Assembly: GCA_012862575.1 (NCBI GenBank)
Contig: BLSF01000029.1
Location: 248,001-312,000, forward strand
Length of the DNA: 64,000 bases
Direction of reading: 5' to 3'
DNA from: Parietichytrium sp. I65-24A
Lineage: Eukaryota > Sar > Bigyra > Thraustochytrida > Thraustochytriidae
Made by a program: the position numbers and the translations under genes. Below, piece by piece: positions 47,021-58,400 of this stretch. The notes under the pieces are model-generated. The model was not told the DNA's origin. It made no database searches and saw only the letters and a program-made list of their open reading frames with translations. Every line of letters begins with the position of its first letter. Within the stretch, counting starts at the first letter, position 1.

Positions 47021-50000
47021 TTATTATTCGAAGAGCCAAACTTTCGTTTCGAGCCTTCGGGGCCTCTCCCCCCGAGTCCACTGGGTGGAATCCCCTCCTG
47101 GTCAGTCGGTGTCAGGGAAACACAGCTGTCATGCAGAACAGAACAGGGATGCACAGTGTGTCACACTGCGAAGAGAATTGTCGCTGCGAGCTCCAGCCTC
47201 GCGCAACGCCGTGTATCGCTGTGGAAATTTGTCTCCCAAACACCACTTATCAATTTACCCCGCTCGACATTCTTTCCTTTGTGGATTGCATGTGTCGCTC
47301 ATCGCTCGTTCATTCTTGGGTTGTGAGTAGTCAGCCATCAATGATTGAGAATCAATTAATATTACGATTTCTTTTCAAAGTGCACCTTTTCAAGTGTAAC
47401 CGGATAAACAAAGACAACTCCATTGCATCCTGATCTCCCGAGAGGAGTTGAAATTCTAGCAATCAATTTATTGTACACTACTGTATGTATCGGACGGAGT
47501 AGGTAAATTATAGGAGTGAACTGCACAAAGGAAAGCTTTTCCCTCTCAGATGAGCTGCTCAGAAGGAGCGAAAGTGTCAAGTCGCGAGAGAGTTCCTTGC
47601 TGACAGGAAGGAGGTAGTCATCCTGAAGCCTGCTCGGTTCAGATTCATTCGAAAAGCGAGGAGATTTTGACCAATTTCTGGAAGTATCGGAGACCATAGT
47701 GGAAGCATAGGAGTGTGTTTTACAGGACCAGGAAAAAGGTGAAGGGGGCTACGTTACAAAGTATGGATCCTATACTCTGCGGTAGGGATTCAAAATGAGA
47801 GCAATTGGCCTTCGTGTTACAAAGCGGGAGACAGCAAGATGGGACAGGAGTGAGGAGAGCGCGAAAGAAGCGGGAGAAGATTGGAGGTTGTGCAAAGTGT
47901 TCCTCCCCAGTCTTCTTCCCGCATGGGCTAGCCATCGGATACTCTATACAACATCCTCACGTCTCAACATATTTTTGTACCAGTGCTTGGTACTCGTTCT
48001 CACCCACGAAAAATTATTTTCGGATTTGCGATTTGGAAGAGTCTGAGACTCCAGCATCCAAGTTTAAACTACTACTACCGTCTTTTTGTCTAAGACTCGA
48101 ATCAGTTACGACGCTTCAAAAGAAGAGTATGTAAAATACTAGACACGACTATGAAACAGTCGTTCTAGTTTTACTTGATGTCTTGAAAAATCCTCCTGAG
48201 GTTTCAATGAGGAGCTTCACGCGAATGATACACCCAATAGATCCGTAGGCACGTCATACCACCGTGGATAGTATGAATTGTAGAACACTTGAGATAACCA
48301 GTAGGATCACCTATTGGGAATCTAATATGGCCGAACTCAACAACTCGTGGGGGGCAAGTACAGTCCGTAAGAGGGAATCGACAACTGTGAGGTTTGAAGA
48401 CAGAGGAGGATTCTCCTTTCCAGCACCTCCGACACGGATTAGTAGTACATAAGCTTTCTATAGGATCCCTGAAATGGTTACTCCGTTTCCAAGTGCGGGC
48501 TAGGTCTTATATATATGAAAAGCATACCCCATCTTTATTCCTTGCCACGAAACTCCGAAAAAGGAGTGGTATCAGCTGGACGTTTCTCCGAGAGGAGTCT
48601 CTTCACATGCACTCTTCTCCTCCTGGTCACCACCGATCAGTTTCAGCGAGTGCTCCGTTAGGGGTCTCTACCACACAGTCTAGTAAGCAAGTTGCAATAT
48701 TTTCAACCGCTCCCGTACAGTTCATCTATGTGCTCTAAGACTCCCTCGGGGCTGGCCAGATTTCGCATTTTCGTCAGCCGCGAGTTTCCTCTCTGCTCAT
48801 TATTCTCTCTGCCTTCCGTGAAAGGGGTAGTCAGTACTGGTAGGGTTCTTCTGCAAGTTGTCATCGTAGTGGCTTCGTAGGCGTCCGTCCTTTCAAAAGG
48901 CAGCTAAAACGCTTGTGCTCAAATGAAAAAAAAAATAGCTGGGCTCAACCGGACGCATTCGGACCGCGACTTGCAGGTGAGCATGAGGACCTGAAGCAAT
49001 GTGGCTGTCACGTAAGTTATTTTGCAATTTGCATTTGGAGTAAGTTCTAGATCCTGGTTCTGAATCTCACTGCAAAATGCGAAAGGAATGAAGGGATCAA
49101 CTGCGTGCGCTTTTTCCAAGGTCTATCCCGCCTTTTACTTGACTTGTCTCTTACATTGACGGGCAAAGGGAGGGGGGGACGGCGAAGGAAGGAGATAAGT
49201 TACTCGTGTAGAAGGAAACCAAGTGCAAGCGGCTCCCTAACTTTTGCTGTACCCTCTAGCTAGCAGGCTGTGCTTGCAAGAGAGAGGGAGAGAGAGAAAG
49301 AGAGAGCGCCGGTGGGAGAGGAAGTGCGCCGGCGAGTTTCTGAGACTTTGTCGTTGTCTAACTAGCTAATAGCGCAGCGACAGTGAGTTGATTCCAACCT
49401 TCAGCGCACCATCAACAGCTGAACTTTGGGAATGTAGGAAGAGGGTACTGAGTAGCGAGCGATTTTATTTTTCACTTTCGCAGAGCATTCATGTGAGATG
49501 GAGGTGGGGGCGGCGGTAGAAAGGTGGAGAAAAGCCTCTTCTCGCTAACGAGGCAGCCTAAGAAAACGCTGACGGCGGCCGAATCGGAACATCGGGTGGA
49601 GGGGTTGAAAAAGCTTTCGCTTTTGCGCAGTAGGAGGCACTATGACTGCGGCAGGAGGAAGAACAGGATTGCATTGCATTGGAACTCCTCAAGCGCCGCA
49701 GTAAAGCCCGCCACTAAACATGTGAGGGATAGCCATCCGCAGCGAGCTGGTAGGCCATGGCGGACGTTTATGTAAGAGGTTTGCAACAGCTGTTCCGCAA
49801 GAGATCCAGGAGTGTGTATACTGGAGCAATCCTGCAGAGTTTTCCACTGGCAAGAACGAGACGAGATTATTGAAGTTGATAGACTAATCTATAGGGTCTC
49901 TAATAGTGATATTTTCCAGCTGTGGAGATATAAATGGCGTCTCTTCCCACACCTTGTACGATAACACGAAGAGATTTGTTGATTGTGGACATTTTGCCTA

Positions 50001-52232
50001 TTGTTTCAGCCATAAACTGTGGTGCTTTGATCTATAGCGGTATTGATAGTAATTATCTACGTGAATACCTACAAATAATTGAAGTTTTGAGGACCATGGC
50101 ATTATACCGCCTTATGAAGAGCAATATACCCGTTATAACCCCTTATATTTGGAGGCCTAAAGAATATCATATGGAATATCATATACTGATCTTGGCCAAT
50201 TTTTTCTTTGGTTCAGACCAGAAGCATGCGACGGCTCGATAGGTTCCAACAAAAGTTGAAGTTATCAGTGCAATTTCGTGCCGAATGTTGAGGTACAAGG
50301 CGCCAACAGGCTCATCACGTCACACTTGTCAGCCAGAATTCTCTCACGCTTGAAACGAATTATTTGCTGTTTTTAATTTCAATGATTGAAAGAATCAGAA
50401 AATTCAACAAAACAAACAGTGAATACTCAAAATGAACTTAGCCAGCCCAAGCTTAGGAACAAATCTACGGTCTCTACTCCTACTCTTCCTGCATGTACCG
50501 ATCATGTAACAAACATTGTAGATAAGTACTGAGTACTTGTAGTGCTGCACAATTTTCTTCCTTTTCCCCTCTGTCTTTGTCTTTCTTTCCAAAATCGTGA
50601 TTTCACAATCAATCGAGCAGCTCTGACCAGAAACTAAACAAAATTCGCAGTCAGCAATACTGTACTAGCGCTGAGCCGCTCCACTCTTGACACAATCCAG
50701 AACAAGTTTCAAATAACTTTGTATTTTATTGTATTGTCTATCAGTTCACAGCCGCTTCAACTTGAATTATTCGAAGGGGTTCATTTACAGAAACAAGTTG
50801 CCGAGGACGACAGTAATGGCTGTGAATGCTGCAACATGAGACGATCTAGAGACATCGCTACGATCTCAGCCGCCTCCACACCCTGCCAAGTCACAGCGCG
50901 AGCAGTTCTCTGATACCTCCTCACAGTCAGTCACTCCAGACACGCTTGCCCTCCGCGTTATTCCGCTCAGGTTGCAGAAAAAGCTAGAATTCCATCCACT
51001 GTCACGCAATTCGCGCTATTCGCGCCCTCTGATCTGGCGCTCAAGAGTGGCAAAGTGTGGACGGTGGGCGCGGATAAAACAGTTTCACCGACTGAGGGCC
51101 GCTTTCTTTTTTTTCCCCTTCCCTCTCGAACATACATACGTTCTGTTCTGATTCTGCAAAAAATGAATCCTCTCCGAAGCGCTCTCGAAAGAGTTCAATC
51201 TGACATGTGAGTTCTGATTTTCCAACCTATCAATCGAGACCACCCAATCACAGCATATCTTTTATATGCTCCGGTGTCGGCGAGTATGGGAACGCTCGAG
51301 TCGTTGAAAAAGGAAATTGGTAAAGCTCGATGTGAACGAGGAATGAGAGAGGGAAGGCTGGCACGAACCGAGCCAAATTCGATGTGTGGACCAGCGGTTC
51401 GAGTACGAGTACGTACTTGAGGAGTACAACGGGAACGTCGTGAGAAAATTTTCAGGAGTCGGGGAAAAATTATGCATGTGACAAGCAGAGAGCGAGCGCA
51501 CTGCCACAAGCGCCACTCAAAATTGGCAAACGCAGATTCACTCATATTCATTCTCTCGCCGATACGCGCAACGGCGGCGGCAACAGGGGGAAAGGAGGAC
51601 TCAAGAGTGGACCTCTGTGGCGATATATAATTCTGGCTGCTTGAAATCTGCTTTCACAAAAGACTTGGCAGCCTTAAAGAGTTCAGTGTCGTGCTTTCTC
51701 ACTTTGTCTTTCGTGAACAAAAATTAGGACTCTTGATGGACTGTGAAGCCACTCTTGACTGGCCAAAGAAAAATAATACAATTCATTCATTCGCGAACAA
51801 AAAGCAAATTGATTGTCAGTTGCTGACGGAGAAGGCGTTCGGGATTCCCGTGTCGGAGCGCGTCTGTCTGAAGAGTCTGAAGACAATGTTTGGCAAAAGT
51901 TGATTGAGTGATTTTTCTCTCATCTTCTTTCTACATGCGCGGCTGAAGTAGGAAGCTAGCTAATTCATACCGTTTAAGATAGGCCAGCTTAGTACCTCCT
52001 CTAACTCTCTCACTATATTAGAGTCTACTAGGGACTAGTGTAGAAATGAGTGTGTGGCATATCCATCCTTACGTGATCCGAAATGATAGATTACAGTTAG
52101 GGTAGGTACCAATATGTCAAGGAATACAGAATGATCGCGATCAGATCTGTGTTCGTGTACAAACTTTGTTCATCTGCTATTCATTCTTCCTAATCTTCCT
52201 TGGGGTTCCTATTCTTTGGTAAATGAGTATCC

Positions 52233-52250
52233 GTACCGGTACTCGAGTAC
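52233..52250. promoter_or_regulatory. Overlapping GTAC dyads
   Basis: GTACCGGTAC (52233-52242) overlaps GTACTCGAGTAC (52239-52250), combining both spacer versions of the palindrome, 174 bp upstream of the small membrane-protein ATG. Position and symmetry suggest a binding site for a dimer. Confidence 0.35.
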
Positions 52251-52423
52251 CAGAAGAATAGTACGCGCAGGAGCGACCCCGCACCAGAGAAAAAAAGCGC
52301 GCACCGGTAGTGTTAGTATCCATTCAGCGAAATCTGTGGCGTACTAAATAGCGAGGACACGACGGATCAGCATAAGAGCAACAGGGGAAGGAGAGAAAGA
52401 CATACAGAGAGAGATAGAGTTAG

Positions 52424-52780
52424 ATGATGAGTGTGCAAAACGTGGACGATGTGAACGCAGCGGTGACGACCGGTCTTCGTGCGTTCCTGAACGGTTCGCT
52501 GGCGGAGATGGGTTCCGGGCGAGTGACGGTTGCGCTGCTTGCTCTGTGCGCAGGCATCTGGTTCGTTGAGAAGACCATGACAAGACACGGCTTAGTAGTA
52601 TGCTCGGCAGTACTCGAGCTTGTATCTGCGTACGGCTTGATCAGCGTGGCGTTGGCGCCTGTGTTTCCCCAAGACCCGGCAAAGCGGTCCATGGCGGCTA
52701 TTACGGCGTGCTTTGCGCTCGGACTCGTGACACCGGCTGTGCTGCTCAATTCCAACGCAATCGGCGCTTTCCAATACTAG
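52424..52780 (+). CDS. Small hydrophobic protein, resembles the last pore segment of Trk/HKT transporters
   Basis: 118 residues; an in-frame TAG lies immediately before the ATG at 52424 and a second ATG follows. There are three hydrophobic segments (~33-50, ~57-78, ~90-108). The middle one reads VVCSAVLELVSAYGLISVAL, which recalls the P-loop/selectivity filter of Trk-type cation transporters (FE-V/I-VSAYGTVGLS in fungal Trk, from memory), with the filter SAYG intact. A full Trk/HKT protein has four such units and is several times longer. This is therefore either a fragment, a small unrelated membrane protein, or a chance likeness. A GTAC dyad upstream and the clean ATG favour a real gene. Membrane location is likely; transport function is not shown. 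Confidence 0.45.
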   Translation: MMSVQNVDDVNAAVTTGLRAFLNGSLAEMGSGRVTVALLALCAGIWFVEKTMTRHGLVVCSAVLELVSAYGLISVALAPVFPQDPAKRSMAAITACFALGLVTPAVLLNSNAIGAFQY

Positions 52781-53139
52781 TCTCGCGTAGATGCCGCTGA
52801 TTGATTGATTGATAGCTGAGTTGAGTTCCTTGGGGGCGGAAAAAATTTGCAGAATTCAGACATTTTCACAAATTTATTCTACAATACATATGGGGCGTGA
52901 CCGGCATGAATCGAGTGGTGATTACGTTATGGATCTCCGGCTTTGGCAATTGAAATTATTTCCCGGCGATGGCCGCGGAAATGGGTTACCTTTTGAGGAC
53001 TTCCTCAAAATTCTTGTGGGAGGAAAATTACACTGCAGACACATGGAACCTGACCGGCATGATCCGAGTGGAGATTACATCATGGATTTCCGGCGTTGGC
53101 AAGTTTTGGCGGTCTCCCGGCGATGGACTCGGCGATGGT
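52781..53139. other. Spacer with diverged 153-bp tandem repeat
   Basis: 359 bp between the small membrane-protein gene and the 3' end of the EF-hand/Cys-rich gene. Most of it is a two-copy repeat whose second copy reaches to about the stop codon of the minus-strand gene. Confidence 0.55.
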
Positions 53140-53150
53140 TTACATATCGA
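52890..53150. repeat. Diverged tandem repeat, period about 153 bp
   Basis: GACCGGCATGA at 52899 and 53052 starts two related blocks, each continuing GAGTGGNGATTACNT...ATGGAT...TCCGGC.TTGGCAA and ending CCCGGCGATGG. The + frame gives two similar peptides (DRHESSGDYVMDLRLWQ and DRHDPSGDYIMDFRRWQ) in which most changes are conservative. Confidence 0.75.
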
Positions 53151-54927
53151 GGCGTTCTCGGAGCCTCCGATTCTCCTCTTGAAGCGCTGCAATTTTCTCG
53201 TTTAGCTCCCGGCTTGTGGAGTGGTGTAGGTCCGCCCAGGACTTAATCTCGGCTGAGGAGGCCTTAGCAAGCTCGTCCACCTCATGCAAAAACTGCTGCT
53301 TCTCTTGCTCGAACGCTTCTCTTTCTTCCACCATAGCATAGATCATCTGGTCTTTAAGTTTAAGTTCCTCCCGGAGCTTGTCTGTTTCACGAGCTTTGTT
53401 TTGATTGGATTTGAGCTCTTGCGGAAGCGGTTGATTATCTGGATCGCTGCCATCGCCACCCAAAACTTGCTCAAGCTTTCCAAGCGGATCTATTTGCAAA
53501 GGCGACCCCACCAACTTCTGATCAAGTTGACTGTAAGGAGTGTCAACCAGTTTCTGGGCCGCACTTTCGAAGTCTTTAAAGAGATTGACAAAGTCGCGCA
53601 TGACCAAGGGGTGCGGGAACTGCTCCTGCTCCAAGAATATTCGCTTCGCTCTCTCGCGCTGTTTTCGGTACGCAGCAACGATCGGGTCGTCCGTTGGCCC
53701 ACCAGCAAACGAGCCAAGGCGGAGCGAGTGGGAAAGGTGGGCTGCCAAGGTGTCCATTCTCAAAGCATCTCTTGGTCGAGGACCGGCAGCCAGGTATTGG
53801 AACTGACTTATACGCTCCAGCATCCGTCTGTGCACTCCGCCAACCGCATCTGCCTCTGCGCATTTACTATCTACCGCCCCTTTCAGATTTCTGATGATTT
53901 TATCGAGCTCGATTCGCGTTTGATCTTCGATCGTTTTCCCCTTCTTCCTTATCGTAGACTTTATCTCCTCTATCCGCTCAAGCACACGCACCTCAGCTTC
54001 GATTCTGGGAGCCAGCACTGCTTCAAGCAGACTTTGCAGATGCAGAAAGTCTCGTCGTAAAAGTGCAGTCCCGGCATCGTCAAATTGGCCGGGTAAAGTC
54101 GACAAGTGAGGGAGCGGACTACAATATAATGGCGATTCCGCTGGCATTGTCTGACACTGCCGTGTTCGCTGGACACAGCTGTAAGGATAAGCAAAGTCCC
54201 CATGCGTCCTGCAACACATATCGCACAGACACCCCGAAACGCACTCGAATACAGGGGAAGTGGGGCGCTTTTCCTCGCCACACTTGCATCCTCTAATGTC
54301 CTTACAAGTGCAATCCTCGAATTTAGGCTTTGGCCAGCAAAAGCAGTTTTCGTAACCCGGAGGACACGAGCACGACCTACTGTACGGGACACCTTCCTCT
54401 CTCACACCGGCTATTGGTGCGCCGTCAGGATAGTAATAGTCGCAAACGTGTCTCCTCTGAGGACAGCAGAACACCCTTTTCCCTTCACGTTTCTGTGCAG
54501 CAAGCTCCTCGTATATCTTCTGAAAATCTGCTCTGGAAATCGATCCATTCTTTCGGCTGTCGAACCTTTCGAACAGAACACCAGCATCGAACAATTTTTG
54601 CTCACTAAGACCGCCTCCTTCGCGATTTGAAGGAAAGTTCCTGGTCGGCACCTTCAGCTCCCGCATCAGCTCTTGGAACCCGCTCCATGTGATCCTGTCT
54701 TGCCCACCGGAAAACCTCGCAAACAGCCTGCCGTGGTCGAAAGCCCCCATGTTCCCGCCATTGTTTCCGCCATCCACCGCAATTGGCCCGTCAGACTTGG
54801 CAGCGGGGCCGGCCTCCGCGGGCTCTTCCACCGCCACGCTCTTCGCCTTGTCCTCTTTCGAGGAGGAGGACGACGACGACTTTTTGCTCTTCTTCGCGTC
54901 CTTGCCGCTCTTGCCTTTGGAGGACAT
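53140..54927 (-). CDS. EF-hand-like, Cys-rich and coiled-coil protein of unknown function
   Basis: 595 residues from the ATG at 54925-54927 (GTAAAATGTCC). A Lys/Ser-rich head with a poly-Ser run (1-45) is followed by two EF-hand-like units: a degenerate one (RLFARF..GQDRITWSGFQEL, ~68-91) and a better one (VLFERFDSRKNGSISRADFQ, ~117-136). Residues ~154-258 hold about 20 cysteines in CxC, CxxC and CC pairs (CSCPPGYENCFC, CTCKDIRGCKCG, CLCDMCC), suggesting a zinc-binding or disulphide domain. A middle helical region follows, and the C-terminus (~500-595) is coiled coil (ERLDM end). I recognise no family. The combination suggests a Ca2+-responsive structural or basal-body/cytoskeletal protein, but this is inference. 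It diverges from the TFIIIC gene. Confidence 0.8.
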   Translation of the reverse strand: MSSKGKSGKDAKKSKKSSSSSSSKEDKAKSVAVEEPAEAGPAAKSDGPIAVDGGNNGGNMGAFDHGRLFARFSGGQDRITWSGFQELMRELKVPTRNFPSNREGGGLSEQKLFDAGVLFERFDSRKNGSISRADFQKIYEELAAQKREGKRVFCCPQRRHVCDYYYPDGAPIAGVREEGVPYSRSCSCPPGYENCFCWPKPKFEDCTCKDIRGCKCGEEKRPTSPVFECVSGCLCDMCCRTHGDFAYPYSCVQRTRQCQTMPAESPLYCSPLPHLSTLPGQFDDAGTALLRRDFLHLQSLLEAVLAPRIEAEVRVLERIEEIKSTIRKKGKTIEDQTRIELDKIIRNLKGAVDSKCAEADAVGGVHRRMLERISQFQYLAAGPRPRDALRMDTLAAHLSHSLRLGSFAGGPTDDPIVAAYRKQRERAKRIFLEQEQFPHPLVMRDFVNLFKDFESAAQKLVDTPYSQLDQKLVGSPLQIDPLGKLEQVLGGDGSDPDNQPLPQELKSNQNKARETDKLREELKLKDQMIYAMVEEREAFEQEKQQFLHEVDELAKASSAEIKSWADLHHSTSRELNEKIAALQEENRRLRERLDM

Positions 54928-55486
54928 TTTACACTCTCCACTCTCCACTCTCTCTCTCTTTCTCCTCTGTTTTGATATGCTTCTTTCCTGCGTTCTCTCT
55001 CAACGCTTTCACTCCCAACGAAACACCGTGCGCGCGAGCACCGCCTGTGAATCGCCGAATACAAAGGAAAGGCTGACCGGTACCAGTACCCTACAACACG
55101 CCTAAGATAACTCTAGCTAGCTAGCCTAGTGACTAAGGATGTTGCTGTCTATCTACTATGTTAGCTAGCAATTTCAAATTGTTGCTATGGCACTTAACTT
55201 ACCGGTACCGGTACTGAAGGTTGAGTCGAGCGTTAGGGATTTTGGGATGCACGTTTCTTCCTAGCAATCCTTAATCCACTTCTACTAGTAGCTACTAGCT
55301 AATAGCCAGGGCTATGCGATAGGATCCCGGAACTGGGAAAAAAAGGGTACGCGGCGAGTACCCCCCTCTTTGTTTTGCCGAGTTCCAAGTGAGCAACTGA
55401 GAGCAACCGAGAAGAACTGAGAGCGACTGACAAGGCGCGCAGAGCAGGAGAGAAGGAGAGCAGCAAGGCAGGAGAGCAAGGCAGGT
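54928..55486. other. Divergent promoter region
   Basis: 559 bp between the EF-hand/Cys-rich gene (-) and the TFIIIC gene (+). Contains a CT/GA tract at the left edge (54930-54962), CTAGCTAGCTAG, GGTACCAGTACC at 55079-55090 and the 14-bp palindrome TACCGGTACCGGTA at 55200-55213, and a purine-rich leader before the TFIIIC ATG. Confidence 0.5.
55200..55213. promoter_or_regulatory. Palindrome TACCGGTACCGGTA
   Basis: A perfect 14-bp dyad 273 bp upstream of the TFIIIC subunit ATG. It contains overlapping ACCGGT and GGTACC words and continues into CTGAAGG. Confidence 0.35.
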
Positions 55487-58400
55487 ATGGGCGGGGACGA
55501 CTCCAGCTCGGACTCCGGGTGGGACGAAGAGCACGATAACTCGCGCGCCCCGCAGCTGGAGGAGGAGGAGAAGGAGGAGAAGGATGAGAAGGAGAAGACG
55601 ACGGCGCATGAGGCCCCGCACGAAGCTGCGGGAAGAGACAAGGAGGAGGAGAAGGAGGAGGATGCCATGGAACTGGAGCTGTCGGAGATAGACGAGGACA
55701 ACGAGGAAGACGAGGAAGAGCAAGAAGAAGAAGAAGATGATGAAGATGAAGATGAAGACGACGATTATGGAGATGGAGATGAGGATGGGGACGGTGTTGC
55801 CGAAGAAGACCGCCTTGAGGATGATGAAGATGAAGACGATGACGATGAAAACGATCTGGACGAGAACGAGGAAGACGATTTTGACCAAGATGGTGACTAC
55901 GAAGATGAAGATGAAGATGCAGACGACGATGACGATGACCAGGAGGGCGCAGATGACTTGGCCGAGGACGAAGACGACTTGGCCGAGGACCAAGATGGGG
56001 AAATTCTTGGTGGCGAAGGGCGCCAAGAGGGCATTGAAGGCGAAGGCAGAAAGAGCACGGCACCTCCTAAAACTGCGGTGCTCAACCCGCTCATGATGAT
56101 CGACCTGCAGCCCGGACAGCGCGCAGGTAAGGCGAGCATGTTTGGGTCGTCAGGGGAGGAGATCTTCGCCAACAGGGCGAAAAAATCCCGAAAAAGAAAA
56201 CGCAAAGGACCTAAAGCGAGCAACAGGAGGATACCAAAGGCGACCCAAGTCTTAATCGGCCGTGCGACCCAGCACCACGTGGACCAAGAGTTCGATCAGG
56301 CCATCGCACTTTGCTACGAAATTGCCCAGCACAACCCAAGGCTGTCCGACCCGTTCCATCTCCTCGCTACTATTTTTTATGACAAAGGGGAGAAGGAGAA
56401 AGAGCTTCATGCTCTGCAAATGGCCTGCGAGCGTGAGACTTTGATGAACATTAGCAACTATCAGCGGATTGCAGAGCTGGGACTTGAGCTAGGGAGAGAT
56501 CCAAAACTTGGACTTTATGACGCTGACAGTCACCTCGAGGACGAGCCTCAGAATGATGCGTCATCTATGCGTATGGAAGAAGAACAGCAGGAAGAAAACA
56601 ACGCGCTATCTGATCAGGTGAAACGGTATAGCCCAGAACAACGCAGGCAGTTTCTCCAAATTGCTGAAGACGCCATCGACCGCGTTCTACGGCGCAAGCC
56701 TGGACTGGAGCTCGCAATGATCAGAGGAGAGATACTCGAGAATCTCGGCGATTTCAAGCGCGCCGCAGACACGTACAAGAGGCAACTCAAACGCTGCTTT
56801 GATGCAAAGGAGCTGAATCTTGCTCTTGTTCTCCGTTTAGCCCGAGCTTACAGGCTTCGGAAAAAATCTCAAAAGTCCGAGTCCATCTTGGAAAAATATG
56901 TGCCGTGTGTGTTATACCCGCTTCCAGAATCTTTGCCTACTTTTCGCAAGCACGCAATTGCAAGCGCTGCAGAGCGAGCCATGAAAGAAAGCGAAGCCCA
57001 AAGGCGCAAGGAAGCTCGGAGAAACAGAAAGGAAAACCTTCGGAAGGCTGCAAAGGTACCAGAGGAGTCTGGACTTGCTTTGGAACAGAAGCTCGATGAA
57101 CAAACTGGAGAAAACAAAAAGACTTTTACTAAAAAACGAAAGGGTGACAAAAACTCCTCCGCCCCTACTGCTTTCGACGAGGATGGCGACGAAGGCGAAG
57201 ACGACGACGACGAGGAGGAGGATGATGACGACGTGGCTCTTGAAAAGGCTATATATTTCGAGCGAGACCAGCTCGCAGCGGGGATCAATATCTTGAGTAT
57301 GTTTGTCGAGATTCTGATTGAGAAGGAAGAGCATGCTAGGGCGCTTGGTTTTCTCGAACGATTTTTGGAGTTTATCAAAAACGGCCTCAGCTCCAGCACT
57401 TTGAAGAACCAGTGGCAATACTGGGAGGAGATCAAGCCTCAACTAAACGTAGACTTGTGCCAGATGCTTGTCATTTGCTATATACGGAACGGGGACTTTC
57501 TGACGGCGAGAAATTACATGAAGCTGTTCCAAGATATAGAGCTCAACAAGAGCACGAATTCGAGGTTGATTCGCTTCGAGTACGAAATCGCTGAAGCATG
57601 GACCAAGCAGAACAAGTACGTCACGGCGCTTGAGCTCTTCGAAGCGCTGCTCAAAATTTCGTCGCTTAAACTCATATTAAAGGTCGACGCACTTTCGCGG
57701 GCTGCATTTTGTTGCGAGTGTATTGACTATCAGGGAACTCCTGAAAGAGCTGCCGCGACTGCCGGTGGAAAGGCCATTAATTACTTGCGTTCCCTGATTG
57801 ACCTTCTCGACTCAAAGGTAGAGGAGCAGCAGTATGCAGAACTCCGGGAAACAAGAGACATCGCGATTAGGCGACTCGAGCGGATGCTACGAAGATGTGA
57901 GCAGAATGAAGAAGCCAACGAACTGATTGCGACCAGAGCGCGAATCGCGCGGGCTATTGAAGATCAAACACAGTCGGACGCAGGGGCTGATGTAGAGGTT
58001 TATCGGTCATCCATAGGCGCGGATGCCTCCAACCGAACGCATGTACACTCTGCACCACTTCCGGCCCCACCGCTTCTCTCGAGGTCGTTTGAGCGCGATC
58101 ACCAGCCGCTGAACCTTGTTCGAAAGCGGAAAAACTCCGAGCTCAACATTCCGGTTGTATCGCCGTTCACACTAAAAACGGCGGCTCCATCGCCATCTAT
58201 GCCTTCCGAGATGGTTGACAAACTGGAGAAGGTCCATAAATTGTACCTGGACGGCGCCTACACACAGTGTGTCAGAGCGTCCATGCCGCTGTTGGCGGGC
58301 TTTTTCAGAGAGAGAAAAACTTCTTTTGCACAGCTGGTGTTTCAGATCCAGTCCATTCTCGGCGATTTGGAGCAAGAAGGTAGCGACAAGAAGAAGGCCA

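Larger units (their letters stand above)
46441..52423. other. 6-kb gene desert
   Basis: Apart from short repeats (46896-46927, 46965-47020), a purine tract (~49277-49308) and a GTAC dyad cluster near 52233, I see nothing supportable. Open frames do not exceed about 170 codons and match nothing I recognise. The stretch around 47350-50350 is more AT-rich than the coding regions. It could be a long regulatory region, noncoding RNA, decayed transposon sequence or a gene with many introns. Confidence 0.4.

Noticed and set aside
46441-49140. Possible retroelement remains in the gene desert
   Set aside because: No reverse transcriptase, integrase or protease motif and no matched terminal repeats were seen in any frame.
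49934-50242. 102-codon AT-rich + strand frame with a fair ATG context
   Set aside because: No recognisable family. Frames of this length are expected by chance in an 8-kb AT-rich spacer.
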